Positions 10,737-19,601 of a DNA stretch of 64,000 nt are shown piece after piece. A program made the position numbers and the translations under genes. The DNA is from Aureimonas frigidaquae (GTDB taxonomy: Bacteria; Pseudomonadota; Alphaproteobacteria; Rhizobiales; Rhizobiaceae): contig NZ_BBWR01000010.1 in NCBI RefSeq assembly GCF_001463905.1, forward strand, positions 1 through 64,000, in the 5' to 3' direction. Numbering within the stretch: position 1 is the first letter of the stretch; each line of letters begins with the position of its first letter. The notes under the pieces were generated by a model. It searched no databases. It saw nothing but the letters and a program-made list of their open reading frames with translations, and was not told where the DNA came from.

Positions 10737-11831
10737 TCAGCTGTCGGAGCCGACCAGGAATGCCGGCAGGTGGGTCTCCCCCTCGGCCGAATCCTCGTCA
10801 CCCTTCTTGCGACGGGGACGGGCAGGCGCCTTGCGCTTGGGCGCGGCATCGGCGGCTTCCACGGCCGGTGCCTCACCCTCGACCGCCTTGACCGCGCGGC
10901 GGCGGCGCTGGGCGGGCTTTTCGTCGCCGGCATCCTCATGGGCCGCAACCGGTGCCGGAGCGCTCGGCTCGACAGCCGGCGGTGCGGACACAGCCGCGGC
11001 CTCGACCGGAGCGTCGACTGCATCCTCGCGCCGCGGACGGCCGCGGCGGCGGCCGCCATCGGCCCGCACGTCGGCGCTTGGCTGCGTCGACGCATCGTCG
11101 GCGAAGGTCGCCTCGGCGATGTCGGGCTGCGGTGCGCCGATCGCGGCGACATCCGACGGGCCGGAATGGCCCTGGCCTTCACCCCGATCGCGGTTGAAGC
11201 GCTCGCGCCGACCCTCGAAGCGGTTGCGACGGTCGTCGCGATCGCGGCGGAAATTGTTCTCGTCGTTCCGGCGGGCATCCTGCGAGCCGCCTTCGCCACC
11301 GGCTTCAACCTGTCCCTCGCCGCCGTTCTGCCGCTCGCGGAAGTTGTTACGGCGCTCATCGCGGCGGTCGCGGCCATGATCGCTGCGGCCGTTCTGCCCG
11401 TTATAACCGCCCTGCCCGTTGTGACCGTTCTGGCCGCCCTGCCCGCTTTGGCCATTCTGACCGTTCTGGCCATGCGGACGCTCGTTCTGGCCGTTCTGGT
11501 ACGGCATGGGGGCAGCCATCTCGCCGCCCTCCTCCATCTCGTCCTCGTCGCCGTCATAGTCACGGTCGTTGGCCTGGAGTTGGAAGCTGCCCTGCGCAGC
11601 GGCAACGATCCGGCCGTAATGCTCGGCATGCTGCAGGTAGTTTTCGGCCATGACGCGGTCGCCGGAGGCGGTGGCATCCCGCGCCAGCGTCGTATATTTT
11701 TCGGCGATATGCTGGGCCGTGCCGCGGATCTTCACGTCCGGGCCGTTCGACTCGTAGCTACGCTGGAGCGGATTGGGCCCCTTGCGCCCACGTCCACGCA
11801 TACGCTTGTTCTGCTGCTGTCCTGGCCTCAT
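10737..11831 (-). CDS. DUF4167 domain protein with Asn/Gly/Gln-rich low-complexity tract
   Basis: Protein of 364 residues. The conserved DUF4167 (PF13763) domain occupies about residues 1-85, with a basic start (QQNKRMRGRGRKGPNPLQR) and the helical PDVKIRGTAQHIAEKY...AENYLQHAEHYGRI segment. The rest is predicted to be disordered: an acidic patch at 90-105, an N/G/Q repeat tract at 111-149, then Arg/Asp-rich and Ala/Pro-rich blocks with a basic end. The basic, RGG-like composition suggests RNA binding, but no function is established. The start has AGGA six bases upstream. In Rhizobiales this gene typically neighbours prmC and prfA, as here, though 388 bases separate it from prmC. Confidence 0.83.
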   Translation of the reverse strand: MRPGQQQNKRMRGRGRKGPNPLQRSYESNGPDVKIRGTAQHIAEKYTTLARDATASGDRVMAENYLQHAEHYGRIVAAAQGSFQLQANDRDYDGDEDEMEEGGEMAAPMPYQNGQNERPHGQNGQNGQSGQGGQNGHNGQGGYNGQNGRSDHGRDRRDERRNNFRERQNGGEGQVEAGGEGGSQDARRNDENNFRRDRDDRRNRFEGRRERFNRDRGEGQGHSGPSDVAAIGAPQPDIAEATFADDASTQPSADVRADGGRRRGRPRREDAVDAPVEAAAVSAPPAVEPSAPAPVAAHEDAGDEKPAQRRRRAVKAVEGEAPAVEAADAAPKRKAPARPRRKKGDEDSAEGETHLPAFLVGSDS

Positions 11832-12219
11832 GCTATTCCTGTCTTTGGATCGCCGCCCCGCCACTGAACGCCGCTCGGGCGTCGTATCGGCGGTCGGTCT
11901 GGCCCCCACGTAACGGGCGGTCCCGCCGCCGCGCATGAAAATTACCCGTTTGAGCTTTGACCTTGCCTATCCAGCCTGGCCGGATGCAGCGCAACAGCTC
12001 CACAATGTTTCGTGTTGATCGTGTCCTGTGATTGATCACCGACACAAGGACGGACCGGAGCCATATCGGGGGTTGACATACTGGCCGCCTCCTCGAAGGC
12101 ATCAGGCCATCCCTGCCGATCATTCCGTCTGTGTCACCTAGTCCTAGTGGCTGAAATGCGGTCTCACAAGGGGTTTATTGCATCGGCTGCCGATAATTTT
12201 GCGTTATTCACGCACAATT
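11832..12219. other. 388-bp intergenic region between prmC and the DUF4167 gene
   Basis: No supported gene. The region lies upstream of the DUF4167 gene and downstream of prmC on the minus strand, so it should hold the DUF4167 promoter and leader. It contains a short inverted repeat (GTGATTGATCAC, 12028-12039) flanked by GTGTC/GACAC arms. The 96-codon minus-strand open frame here has no recognisable domain and I leave it out. Confidence 0.5.
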
Positions 12220-13092
12220 TCATGCCGTGCGCCGGCGAAACCAGAGCGCACGCTCCGTCCCGGACAGGTCGTCCGCCGAACCGCTCTGGATCAGGCCTTG
12301 CGCCTGCATGAGCGAGACCACCTCGGGCCCCTGGCCCTGACCGATCTCCAGAAAGAGATCGCCGTCCGCAGCCAGGCACGTGGCAGCCCCGGCGGCGATG
12401 GCGCGGTAGGCATCGAGCCCGTCCGGCCCACCATCCAGCGCACGGCGCGGATCGTGGTCACGCACGTCACGATCCAGCGCGTCCACGGTCGCGGATGCGA
12501 TATAGGGCGGGTTCGACAGGATGGCGTCGTAGGGCCCGGTCACGCCCGCCAGATAGTCTGCCTGCAGAGCGGCGAAACGCTCCGCCACCCCGGCGGCGCG
12601 CGCGTTTTGCACGGCCATGTCGAGCGCACCGGGCGCGATATCGATGGCCAGGCATTGCGCCTGCGCAAATTCGGCCAGGAGCGATATGGCGATCGCCCCC
12701 GTGCCCGTTCCGACATCGACGAAGCGAAACGGCGCCTGCCGGCCGAAGCGGGCATCGAGCACCCTAACAGCCAGATCGACCAGTGCCTCGGTATCGGGGC
12801 GCGGCTCCAGCGTGTCGGGCGACAGGGCGAAGACATGGTTCCAGAAGGGCCGCGCGCCGAGGATGCGAAAGACCGGTTCCCCCGCCGCGCGGCGCGCCAG
12901 AAAATCCTCGAAGCGGGCGGCCTCTTCCGGCGTGACCCGCCGCTCGGCATTCAGGTGAAGCTGTGCCGCCGTCAGGTCGAAGCTGGCGCAGATGAGAAGC
13001 CGCGCATCCAGAGCCGGGCTGTCGACGCCAGCCGCCGCCAGCCGCTGCCGCGCCAGGCGATTCAACGAACCGATGGTGGTTGCCTCAGGCAT
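12220..13092 (-). CDS. prmC: Release factor glutamine methyltransferase PrmC
   Basis: Methylates the glutamine of the GGQ motif in peptide release factors RF1/RF2 using S-adenosylmethionine, which raises termination efficiency. The 290-residue protein has the helical N-terminal recognition domain and a Rossmann methyltransferase domain with [12 protein letters not shown] (about 125-136) and the substrate-glutamine-binding NPPY motif at 194-197. Its ATG overlaps the last eight bases of prfA, the gene for its own substrate, so the two are translationally coupled. Confidence 0.95.
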   Translation of the reverse strand: MPEATTIGSLNRLARQRLAAAGVDSPALDARLLICASFDLTAAQLHLNAERRVTPEEAARFEDFLARRAAGEPVFRILGARPFWNHVFALSPDTLEPRPDTEALVDLAVRVLDARFGRQAPFRFVDVGTGTGAIAISLLAEFAQAQCLAIDIAPGALDMAVQNARAAGVAERFAALQADYLAGVTGPYDAILSNPPYIASATVDALDRDVRDHDPRRALDGGPDGLDAYRAIAAGAATCLAADGDLFLEIGQGQGPEVVSLMQAQGLIQSGSADDLSGTERALWFRRRTA

Positions 13093-14164
13093 CCGCGCCC
13101 ATCGCGGCCAGGAGCGCGGCCTGGTGGTCGGCCACCAGCGCGTCGACCAGTTCGTCCATCTCTCCCTCCAGGACGCGGTCCAGCTTGTAGAGCGTCAGGT
13201 TGATGCGATGATCGGTTACGCGCCCTTGCGGGAAATTATAGGTCCGGATGCGCTCGGACCGGTCGCCCGAGCCAACCTGCGATCGGCGCGCTTCGGACCG
13301 CTCGCTGTCCTGGCGCTGGCGCTCCGCGTCGAACAGGCGCGCCCGCAGCACCTGCATGGCGCGGGCCCGGTTCTGGTGCTGCGACTTCTCGGACGAGGTT
13401 ACGACGATTCCGCTCGGTATATGGGTGATGCGAACCGCCGAGTCCGTCGTGTTGACATGCTGTCCGCCGGCGCCGGAGGCGCGCATCGTATCGATACGGA
13501 TATCCTCGGCCCGGATTTCGATATCGACATCCTCGGCCTCGGGCAGGACGGCAACCGTGGCGGCGGAGGTATGGATGCGCCCGGACGATTCGGTCGCCGG
13601 CACGCGCTGTACGCGGTGGACGCCGGATTCGAACTTCAGCCGCGAGAAGACGCCCCGCCCCTTGACCGAGGCGATGACCTCCTTGAAGCCCCCGACCTCG
13701 CCGTCCGATGTTTCCATCACCTCGACCTTCCAGCCCTGGAGCTCCGCGTAGCGCTGATACATGCGGAACAGGTCACCCGCGAAGAGGGCGGCTTCCGAGC
13801 CGCCCGTCCCGGCGCGGATTTCCAGGATCGCGCCTTTTTCGTCGGCCGCATCGCGCGGCAGAAGCAGAATGAGGATCTCGTCGGACAGGTTCTCGATGCG
13901 CTCCTGCAGCGCCCCGAGCTCGGCCGAGGCGAGATCGCGCATCTCGCGGTCGGCAGAAGGATCTTCCAGAAGCTCCTTCAAATCGGTCTGCTCCTTGCGG
14001 GCAGCGTGATAGAGGCGGATCGCCGCCACCACATCCTCCAGGCCTGCATATTCGGCCGCCAGCCGGGCATAGACCTCATGATCGGGGCCCTTCGCCATCT
14101 CGGCCTCCAGATAGGCCGAGCGCTTGAGGATCTCGTTCATCGTATCGGCAGGCAAGATCGCCAT
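13085..14164 (-). CDS. prfA: Peptide chain release factor 1
   Basis: Recognises UAA and UAG stop codons on the ribosome and triggers peptide release. At 359 residues it has the standard RF1 length. The codon-recognition tripeptide PAT (189-191, in [14 protein letters not shown]) marks it as RF1 rather than RF2, and the catalytic GGQ lies at 233-235 (GAGGQHVN). The ATG at 14164 has TAGGA upstream. It precedes prmC with an eight-base overlap, and ptsP lies about 110 bases upstream in the same direction. Confidence 0.97.
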   Translation of the reverse strand: MAILPADTMNEILKRSAYLEAEMAKGPDHEVYARLAAEYAGLEDVVAAIRLYHAARKEQTDLKELLEDPSADREMRDLASAELGALQERIENLSDEILILLLPRDAADEKGAILEIRAGTGGSEAALFAGDLFRMYQRYAELQGWKVEVMETSDGEVGGFKEVIASVKGRGVFSRLKFESGVHRVQRVPATESSGRIHTSAATVAVLPEAEDVDIEIRAEDIRIDTMRASGAGGQHVNTTDSAVRITHIPSGIVVTSSEKSQHQNRARAMQVLRARLFDAERQRQDSERSEARRSQVGSGDRSERIRTYNFPQGRVTDHRINLTLYKLDRVLEGEMDELVDALVADHQAALLAAMGADA

Positions 14165-14272
14165 GATTATCCTAAGAAAGTGATGGTCCCGGCCTTTGCC
14201 GGCGCATTGGATGATGCGGCGGACGGCATCAAGGCCTGTTCCCCCCGCATGGCGGTGGCCGCCAATGCCGCG

Positions 14273-16552
14273 CTATAGCGGAATATTGTGGCGGGCCGCG
14301 TAGTCGCGCAGGAAATCGCGAAGACGCCCCTGCCGGAACCTGTTCTCGAGATAGGTTTCCAGTTCCTGGGCAAGATCGGCGACATCGAGCTCTAGGAGCA
14401 TGGCCTTGACCGGCCCGATCGACGCCGTCGTCATGGATATGGAGCGGAAGCCGATGCCGATCAACGCCATGGCCGAAAGCGGCTGGCCGGCCATTTCCCC
14501 GCACAGCGTCACGGAAACGTCGTTGCGCTCGCCGGCGCGCAGGATCTCCCGCAGCGCCTTCAGGAAGGGCGGGGAGAGGTCGTCGAAGCGGCCAGCGATC
14601 TGGGCGTTGCCGCGATCCACCGCACAGAAGAACTGGAACAGATCGTTCGAGCCGATCGACACGAAGTCCACCAGCGCCATCAGCTCGTCGAGCTGGTAGA
14701 GCATGGACGGAACCTCGATCATGGCGCCGAGCTTGAGCCGGCGCGGCATGACATGGCCGAAGCGCGTCTGCTGCTTGAACTCGCGGGAAATCAGGTCCCG
14801 CGCCTGGCGCAGTTCCTCGATATCGGTGACCATCGGGAACATGACGCGCAGCTCGCGCCCGCCAGCGGCGCGCAGGAGCGCCCGCAGCTGCGTGCGCATG
14901 AGCCCCGGCTTGTCGAGCGCCAGGCGCAGCGCGCGGTAGCCGAGCGCGGGGTTTTCCTCCGGCGACTGGTGCAGGTAGGGCAGGACCTTGTCGCCGCCGA
15001 TATCCAGCGTCCGGAAGGTCACCGGCTTATCGCCCGCCGCATCCAGGACAGAGGCGTAGAGCCGCTCCTGTTCGCTGGTCTTGGGCATGGACGACGCAAC
15101 CATGAATTGCAGTTCCGTCCGGAACAGGCCCACCCCGTCGGCCCCGGAATCGGCAAGCTGCGGCAGATCCACCAGAAGGCCGGCATTCACCAAAAGGTTG
15201 ATGCGGCAATTGTCCTTGGTTTCGGCCGGCTGGTCGCGAAGCTGGCGGTAGCGCTCCTGCCGCCGCGCGCGGAAGGCGACGCGCTCTTCGAAGACATCCT
15301 CGATATCGCTGGGCGGGCGTAAGTGGACGACGCCCTCTTCGCCGTCCACGATGATCGCATCGCCCTTTTCGGCCATCGACACGGCGCCCTTGGCCTGCCC
15401 CACGACAGGGATGCCGAGCGCCTTGGCGACGATGACGACATGGCTGGTGGCGGCGCCCTCTTCCAGGACCAGGCCGCGCACCTGCTCGCGCCGATAGTCG
15501 AGGAGTTCGGCCGCGCCCATGTTGCGGCAGACGATGATCGCATCGCCCGAAGCGTCCCCGCCGAAGGGATCGGCAGCCTGCCCCATAAGCTGGCGCAGCA
15601 GCCGGTTGGCAAGATCGTCGAAATCGTGCAGCCGCTCGCGCAGGTAGGGATCGGCCATGTGCATCATGCGGGCCCGCATGTCCGACTGCACCTTTTCGAC
15701 CGATGCCTCGGCGGTCAGTCCGTTGCGCACCGCCTCTTCCAGCTTGCGCACCCAGCCGCGATCATTGGCGAACATGCGATAGGCTTCGAGCACGGCGCGG
15801 TGCTCGCCCTCCGCCGCGATGTCGCGCCGCGACAGCATGTCCTCGATCGAGATGCGCAGCGAGGACAGGGCTTCGCCAAGCCGGCCGACCTCCCCTTCGA
15901 CATCCTCGTTAAAGAGGTTCGTCACCACCACGCGCGGCTCGTGCAGCACGACCCGGCCAAGGCCGATCCCGTCCGCCAGGGCCGTGCCCTCGATGACGAC
16001 CGGGCGCGACAGATCCAGGACGACGCCGGGCCGCGACAGGCCTTCCAGGCTGCCGGCGGCGATCATCTCGGCAATCACCATGCCGACGGTTTCGAGCGCT
16101 TCGGTTTCCTCGTCGCGGTAGACGCGCTTGGACTTGTTCTGCACCACCAGAACGCCCAGCGTGCGGCCCGCACGAAGGATCGGCACACCCAGGAAGGAGT
16201 TGTACACTTCCTCGCCCGTTTCCGGCAGGTAGGTAAAGGCCGGGTGCTTCTGCGCGTCGTTCAGGTTGAGCGCGCGGGCCGTCGCCGCAATGGTGCCCAC
16301 CAGGCCCTCGCCCAGCTGCAGCTGCGCCAGGTGCACGGAGCCCGGGTTCAGACCTTCCGTGGCGTAGAGCTCCAGGACGCCGTCCGCCCGCAGAATGTAA
16401 AGCGAGCAGACTTCGGCGACCATGTTGGCGGCGATCTGGCGCACGATCTCGTCGAGCCGCGCCTGCGGCTCCAGCGGCTCGGCCATGAGCTCCCGCATGC
16501 GGCGCAGGAGCACCCGCGGCCCAGGAGAATCGCTTCTCGTCACCGGCGTCAT
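14273..16552 (-). CDS. ptsP: Phosphoenolpyruvate-protein phosphotransferase PtsP (enzyme I-Ntr)
   Basis: First enzyme of the nitrogen-related PTS, passing phosphate from PEP to NPr. The 759-residue protein has an N-terminal GAF sensory domain (about 20-165) and then the enzyme I parts: HPr-binding helical domain, phosphohistidine domain with the GAATSH motif (H371), and the C-terminal PEP-binding barrel (with LFRTELQFM and LCGEMAGQP). The GAF domain separates it from sugar-type PtsI. In alphaproteobacteria this route regulates potassium uptake, carbon storage and nitrogen responses, with glutamine and 2-oxoglutarate sensed by the GAF domain in studied relatives. It sits between lysC and prfA, all on the minus strand. 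Confidence 0.95.
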   Translation of the reverse strand: MTPVTRSDSPGPRVLLRRMRELMAEPLEPQARLDEIVRQIAANMVAEVCSLYILRADGVLELYATEGLNPGSVHLAQLQLGEGLVGTIAATARALNLNDAQKHPAFTYLPETGEEVYNSFLGVPILRAGRTLGVLVVQNKSKRVYRDEETEALETVGMVIAEMIAAGSLEGLSRPGVVLDLSRPVVIEGTALADGIGLGRVVLHEPRVVVTNLFNEDVEGEVGRLGEALSSLRISIEDMLSRRDIAAEGEHRAVLEAYRMFANDRGWVRKLEEAVRNGLTAEASVEKVQSDMRARMMHMADPYLRERLHDFDDLANRLLRQLMGQAADPFGGDASGDAIIVCRNMGAAELLDYRREQVRGLVLEEGAATSHVVIVAKALGIPVVGQAKGAVSMAEKGDAIIVDGEEGVVHLRPPSDIEDVFEERVAFRARRQERYRQLRDQPAETKDNCRINLLVNAGLLVDLPQLADSGADGVGLFRTELQFMVASSMPKTSEQERLYASVLDAAGDKPVTFRTLDIGGDKVLPYLHQSPEENPALGYRALRLALDKPGLMRTQLRALLRAAGGRELRVMFPMVTDIEELRQARDLISREFKQQTRFGHVMPRRLKLGAMIEVPSMLYQLDELMALVDFVSIGSNDLFQFFCAVDRGNAQIAGRFDDLSPPFLKALREILRAGERNDVSVTLCGEMAGQPLSAMALIGIGFRSISMTTASIGPVKAMLLELDVADLAQELETYLENRFRQGRLRDFLRDYAARHNIPL

Positions 16553-16621
16553 CCGTTCATCACGTTGCAGGCGCCGCCGTCAGGACGCCGCTGATTCGGG
16601 CGCGTGAGCCGCCGCCCCCAT

Positions 16622-17884
16622 TCAGGGACGAACTTTGTCCAGACCGTAGACCGAATGCAAGGTCCGAACCGCGAGTTCGGAAAACTCCCCATCGATCAGG
16701 ATGGAGATCTTGATCTCCGACGTGGTGATGGCGCGGATGTTGATGCCCCGGTTCGCCAGGGCCTTGAAGGCCGTGGCGGCAACGCCGGTATGGCTGCGCA
16801 TGCCGATGCCGATCACCGAAACCTTGGTCAGCCCGCCCTCGGACTGGATGATGTCGAAGCGCATGTCGGCCTTGGCCGCCTCGATGATGCGCGTGGCCTT
16901 GTCCAGATCGCTCGCCGGGACGGTGAAGGTCATGTCGGTGCGGGTGCCGTCCTCGGACACGCTCTGCACGATCATGTCGACGTTGACGCCCGCATCGGCC
17001 AGCGGTCCGAAGATGGCGGCTGCGATGCCGGGCCTGTCCTCCACGCGCCGGAGGGAGATCTGGGCCTCGTCCTTGGCATAGGCGATGCCGGTCACGACCT
17101 GCTGTTCCACGATTTCATCCTCATCGCAAATGAGCGTCCCGGGCGGATTGTCGAAATCGCCCATTCCGGGCGCGTCCGGGTCTTCGAAAGACGAGCGCAC
17201 GAAGGTGCGCACCTTGTGCACCATGGCGAGTTCGACCGAGCGGACCTGCAGCACCTTGGCGCCGAGCGAGGCCATCTCCAGCATTTCCTCGAAGGAAATG
17301 CGATCCATGCGCCGGGCCCGCGGCTCGATCCGCGGATCGGTCGTGTAGACGCCGTCGACATCGGTATAGATGTCGCAGCGGTCGGCCTTGATCGCTGCGG
17401 CGATGGCGACGGCGCTGGTGTCGGAGCCGCCCCGGCCGAGCGTGGCGATGCGGTTGTCCGGCGCCAGGCCCTGGAACCCGGCGATCACGGCGACCTGGCT
17501 GTCATCCTCGAAGCGGCGGATGATGTCCGAGCCGTCAATATCCTCGATCCGGGCGGCGCCGTGGCTGTTATCCGTGCGCACGGGGATCTGCCACCCCATC
17601 CAGGACCTTGCATTGACGCCCATCGACTGCAGGGTGATCGCCAGGAGGCCGGCCGTCACCTGCTCGCCGGAGGCGACCACGGTATCGTATTCGCGCGCAT
17701 CGTGGATGGGCGAGGCTTCGCGGCACCAGCCGACGAGCTCGTTCGTCTTGCCGGCCATGGCCGATACGACGACGGCGACGTGGTGGCCGGCATCGACCTC
17801 GCGCTTGACGTGCCGCGCGACGTTCCGGATCCGATCGACATCAGCGACGGAAGTGCCGCCGAACTTGAGTACGAGACGCGCCAT
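16622..17884 (-). CDS. lysC: Aspartate kinase
   Basis: Phosphorylates L-aspartate in the first step to lysine, threonine, methionine and diaminopimelate. The 420-residue protein has an N-terminal amino-acid kinase domain (KFGGTSVADVDRI near residue 7, later GRGGSDTSAVAIA) and two C-terminal ACT domains (about 265-420, including GIGMRSHTGVA), the layout of lysine/threonine-sensitive single-domain aspartokinases. The ATG at 17884 gives the standard N-terminus MARLVLKFGG. It is divergent from ubiG across about 257 bases with no gene. In many Hyphomicrobiales lysC lies between ubiG and ptsP, as here. Confidence 0.97.
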   Translation of the reverse strand: MARLVLKFGGTSVADVDRIRNVARHVKREVDAGHHVAVVVSAMAGKTNELVGWCREASPIHDAREYDTVVASGEQVTAGLLAITLQSMGVNARSWMGWQIPVRTDNSHGAARIEDIDGSDIIRRFEDDSQVAVIAGFQGLAPDNRIATLGRGGSDTSAVAIAAAIKADRCDIYTDVDGVYTTDPRIEPRARRMDRISFEEMLEMASLGAKVLQVRSVELAMVHKVRTFVRSSFEDPDAPGMGDFDNPPGTLICDEDEIVEQQVVTGIAYAKDEAQISLRRVEDRPGIAAAIFGPLADAGVNVDMIVQSVSEDGTRTDMTFTVPASDLDKATRIIEAAKADMRFDIIQSEGGLTKVSVIGIGMRSHTGVAATAFKALANRGINIRAITTSEIKISILIDGEFSELAVRTLHSVYGLDKVRP

Positions 17885-18141
17885 GGGACCGTTAAGAACC
17901 TGGGTTGACGGCGGGCTTGCCGGGCCGCCGCAAATGGGCAGAATGTCTTCGGCGGCAGGCGCCGCAGGGCGCCACGCCCCCTGAAGGGCACTGCCCAGTA
18001 ACCGAAATTACGGCCCCTCGCAAGAAGCTCGGCGCGCGCGCCCGCCCGGCCCGTAGCCGGACGCGACGCCCATTGACTTGCCTGTGGCCGCGGCCCATCC
18101 ACCTTGCAGTACGGCGGAACAGGATCGAGGAGACCTTGGCG

Positions 18142-18933
18142 ATGACAGGCACGCACGGCGGGGGCGGATCCACGTCCTCGATCGACACGGCGGAAGTCGA
18201 GCGGTTTTCGCGGCTGGCCCAGGAGTGGTGGAACCCGGTGGGCAAGTTCCGCCCGCTGCACAAGTTCAATCCGGTGCGCATTGCGTGGCTGCGGGACAGG
18301 ATGCTCGACCATTTCGGCCGGACGCCGGGCATGGCGCGCCCCCTGGAAGGTCTCGACATTCTGGACATAGGCTGCGGCGGGGGCCTTGTCTGCGAGCCGC
18401 TGGCAAGACTCGGCGGTCATGTCACGGGCGCCGACGCCTCCGACACGAACATCGAGGTGGCGCGGCTGCACGCCAGCGAGCAGGGCCTTGCCATCGACTA
18501 TCGCGCGACCACGGCCGAGGCGCTCGCCGCGCAGGGCAAGCGATACGACGTCGTCCTGGCGCTCGAGATCGTCGAGCATGTGGCCGATGTTCCGTTTTTC
18601 CTCGATACCTGCGCCGGCATGGTCAAGCCGGGCGGCCTCATCGTCGTGGCGACGATCAACCGGACCTACAAGGCGCTGGCGCTCGCCATCGTCGGTGCCG
18701 AATACGTGCTGCGCTGGCTGCCACGTGGCACCCACACCTATGAGAAGCTCGTCCGCCCGGGCGAGATCGAGGGGCCGCTGACATCGTCCGGCCTCATAAT
18801 GGGGCCGTCGACGGGTGTTGCCTACAACCCCGTGGCCGACCAGTGGCGCACCACTGCGGACATGGATGTGAACTACATGGTCAGCGCCGTCCGGCCGGCT
18901 GCGCCCGTGGACGACAGGGCCGCCACGACCTGA
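18142..18933 (+). CDS. ubiG: Ubiquinone biosynthesis O-methyltransferase UbiG
   Basis: SAM-dependent methyltransferase performing the two O-methylations of ubiquinone synthesis at the inner membrane. The 263-residue sequence shows the family start ([25 protein letters not shown]), SAM motif [16 protein letters not shown], the acidic loop [12 protein letters not shown], and [14 protein letters not shown] chose the ATG at 18142 because GAGGAGA precedes it; the frame extends upstream to 17905 but that part has unusual composition. A small gene of unknown function follows in the same direction. Confidence 0.94.
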   Translation: MTGTHGGGGSTSSIDTAEVERFSRLAQEWWNPVGKFRPLHKFNPVRIAWLRDRMLDHFGRTPGMARPLEGLDILDIGCGGGLVCEPLARLGGHVTGADASDTNIEVARLHASEQGLAIDYRATTAEALAAQGKRYDVVLALEIVEHVADVPFFLDTCAGMVKPGGLIVVATINRTYKALALAIVGAEYVLRWLPRGTHTYEKLVRPGEIEGPLTSSGLIMGPSTGVAYNPVADQWRTTADMDVNYMVSAVRPAAPVDDRAATT

Positions 18934-19026
18934 ATCCCGGCGGGCTGGAATCCGCACATTCTTTCTGTTAGTTGAAGCTGACACCGCAGGTCAGCTTTCC
19001 TGCGCTGCAGCCTCGGGAAGTGTTGA

Positions 19027-19497
19027 ATGACCATGTCGGCACAGCGTGCGATCGCATCCGAAACGGAAGGCAAGGTCATCGCCTTTCCGGCCTGTCCGAC
19101 GGCAGCGCGGCTGAAACCGGCCCCGGCGGAACTCGACGATGCCCAGCGTGTCGAACTCGACCGTCTGCGCTGGCTGGCGCTGCGCAGCCGCCTGGCCCCG
19201 CGGCCGAACCTGGAGAAGGCCTGTTTCCTCCTCGCGGCTGGCCGTGAAGCCTCGCTCGAGCGGATCTCGGTCTGCTTCTTCCACGGCCTGTCCGCGCATG
19301 GCCGGCACGACATGGTCCTGTACCGGCCGGGCGCGAAGGCCGTCAGCGACGACGAGATCTGGCTGATGCGCCTGCTGGCGGCCTGGCGGCGCGGCGACAG
19401 CCGGGCGGCAGGGGCCCTGGTGGCCTGGCGCGTCGCGCCGTCGCATCAGCGCTGGCTGCGCTTCCTGGCGGAAGGCCTGAGCAAAGCGCTCGACTGA
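19027..19497 (+). CDS. Conserved-looking hypothetical protein, 156 aa
   Basis: I do not recognise a family. The predicted protein is soluble, has no signal peptide or membrane segment, and is rich in Arg, Ala and Leu with several Trp-containing helical stretches (LDRLRWLALRSRL, DEIWLMRLLAAWRRGD, APSHQRWLRFLAEGL). Codon use matches its neighbours, and the opposite-strand frame has no domain, so I take it as a real gene. It lies 93 bases after ubiG and about 100 bases before the helicase gene on the same strand. The alternative start two codons downstream (19033) would change little. Confidence 0.65.
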   Translation: MTMSAQRAIASETEGKVIAFPACPTAARLKPAPAELDDAQRVELDRLRWLALRSRLAPRPNLEKACFLLAAGREASLERISVCFFHGLSAHGRHDMVLYRPGAKAVSDDEIWLMRLLAAWRRGDSRAAGALVAWRVAPSHQRWLRFLAEGLSKALD

Positions 19498-19601
19498 GCG
19501 CCGCGCGCACCTGATTTCTGTGGACGAAGCCCGTCCGCACCCCGCCGACCGGCCCGCCGCATTTGCCTTTGGCCCTGCCCCTCCCCAAATGTCGGTCTGA
19601 C

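Noticed and set aside
11111-11520. Tandem DNA repeat or CRISPR-like array in the CTG/GTT-rich stretch of the DUF4167 gene
   Set aside because: The repetition is explained by the Asn-Gly-Gln codons of the protein; there are no regular spacers and no cas genes.
11833-12123. Minus-strand small gene between prmC and the DUF4167 gene
   Set aside because: Arg-rich shadow-like composition, no recognisable domain, no ribosome site.
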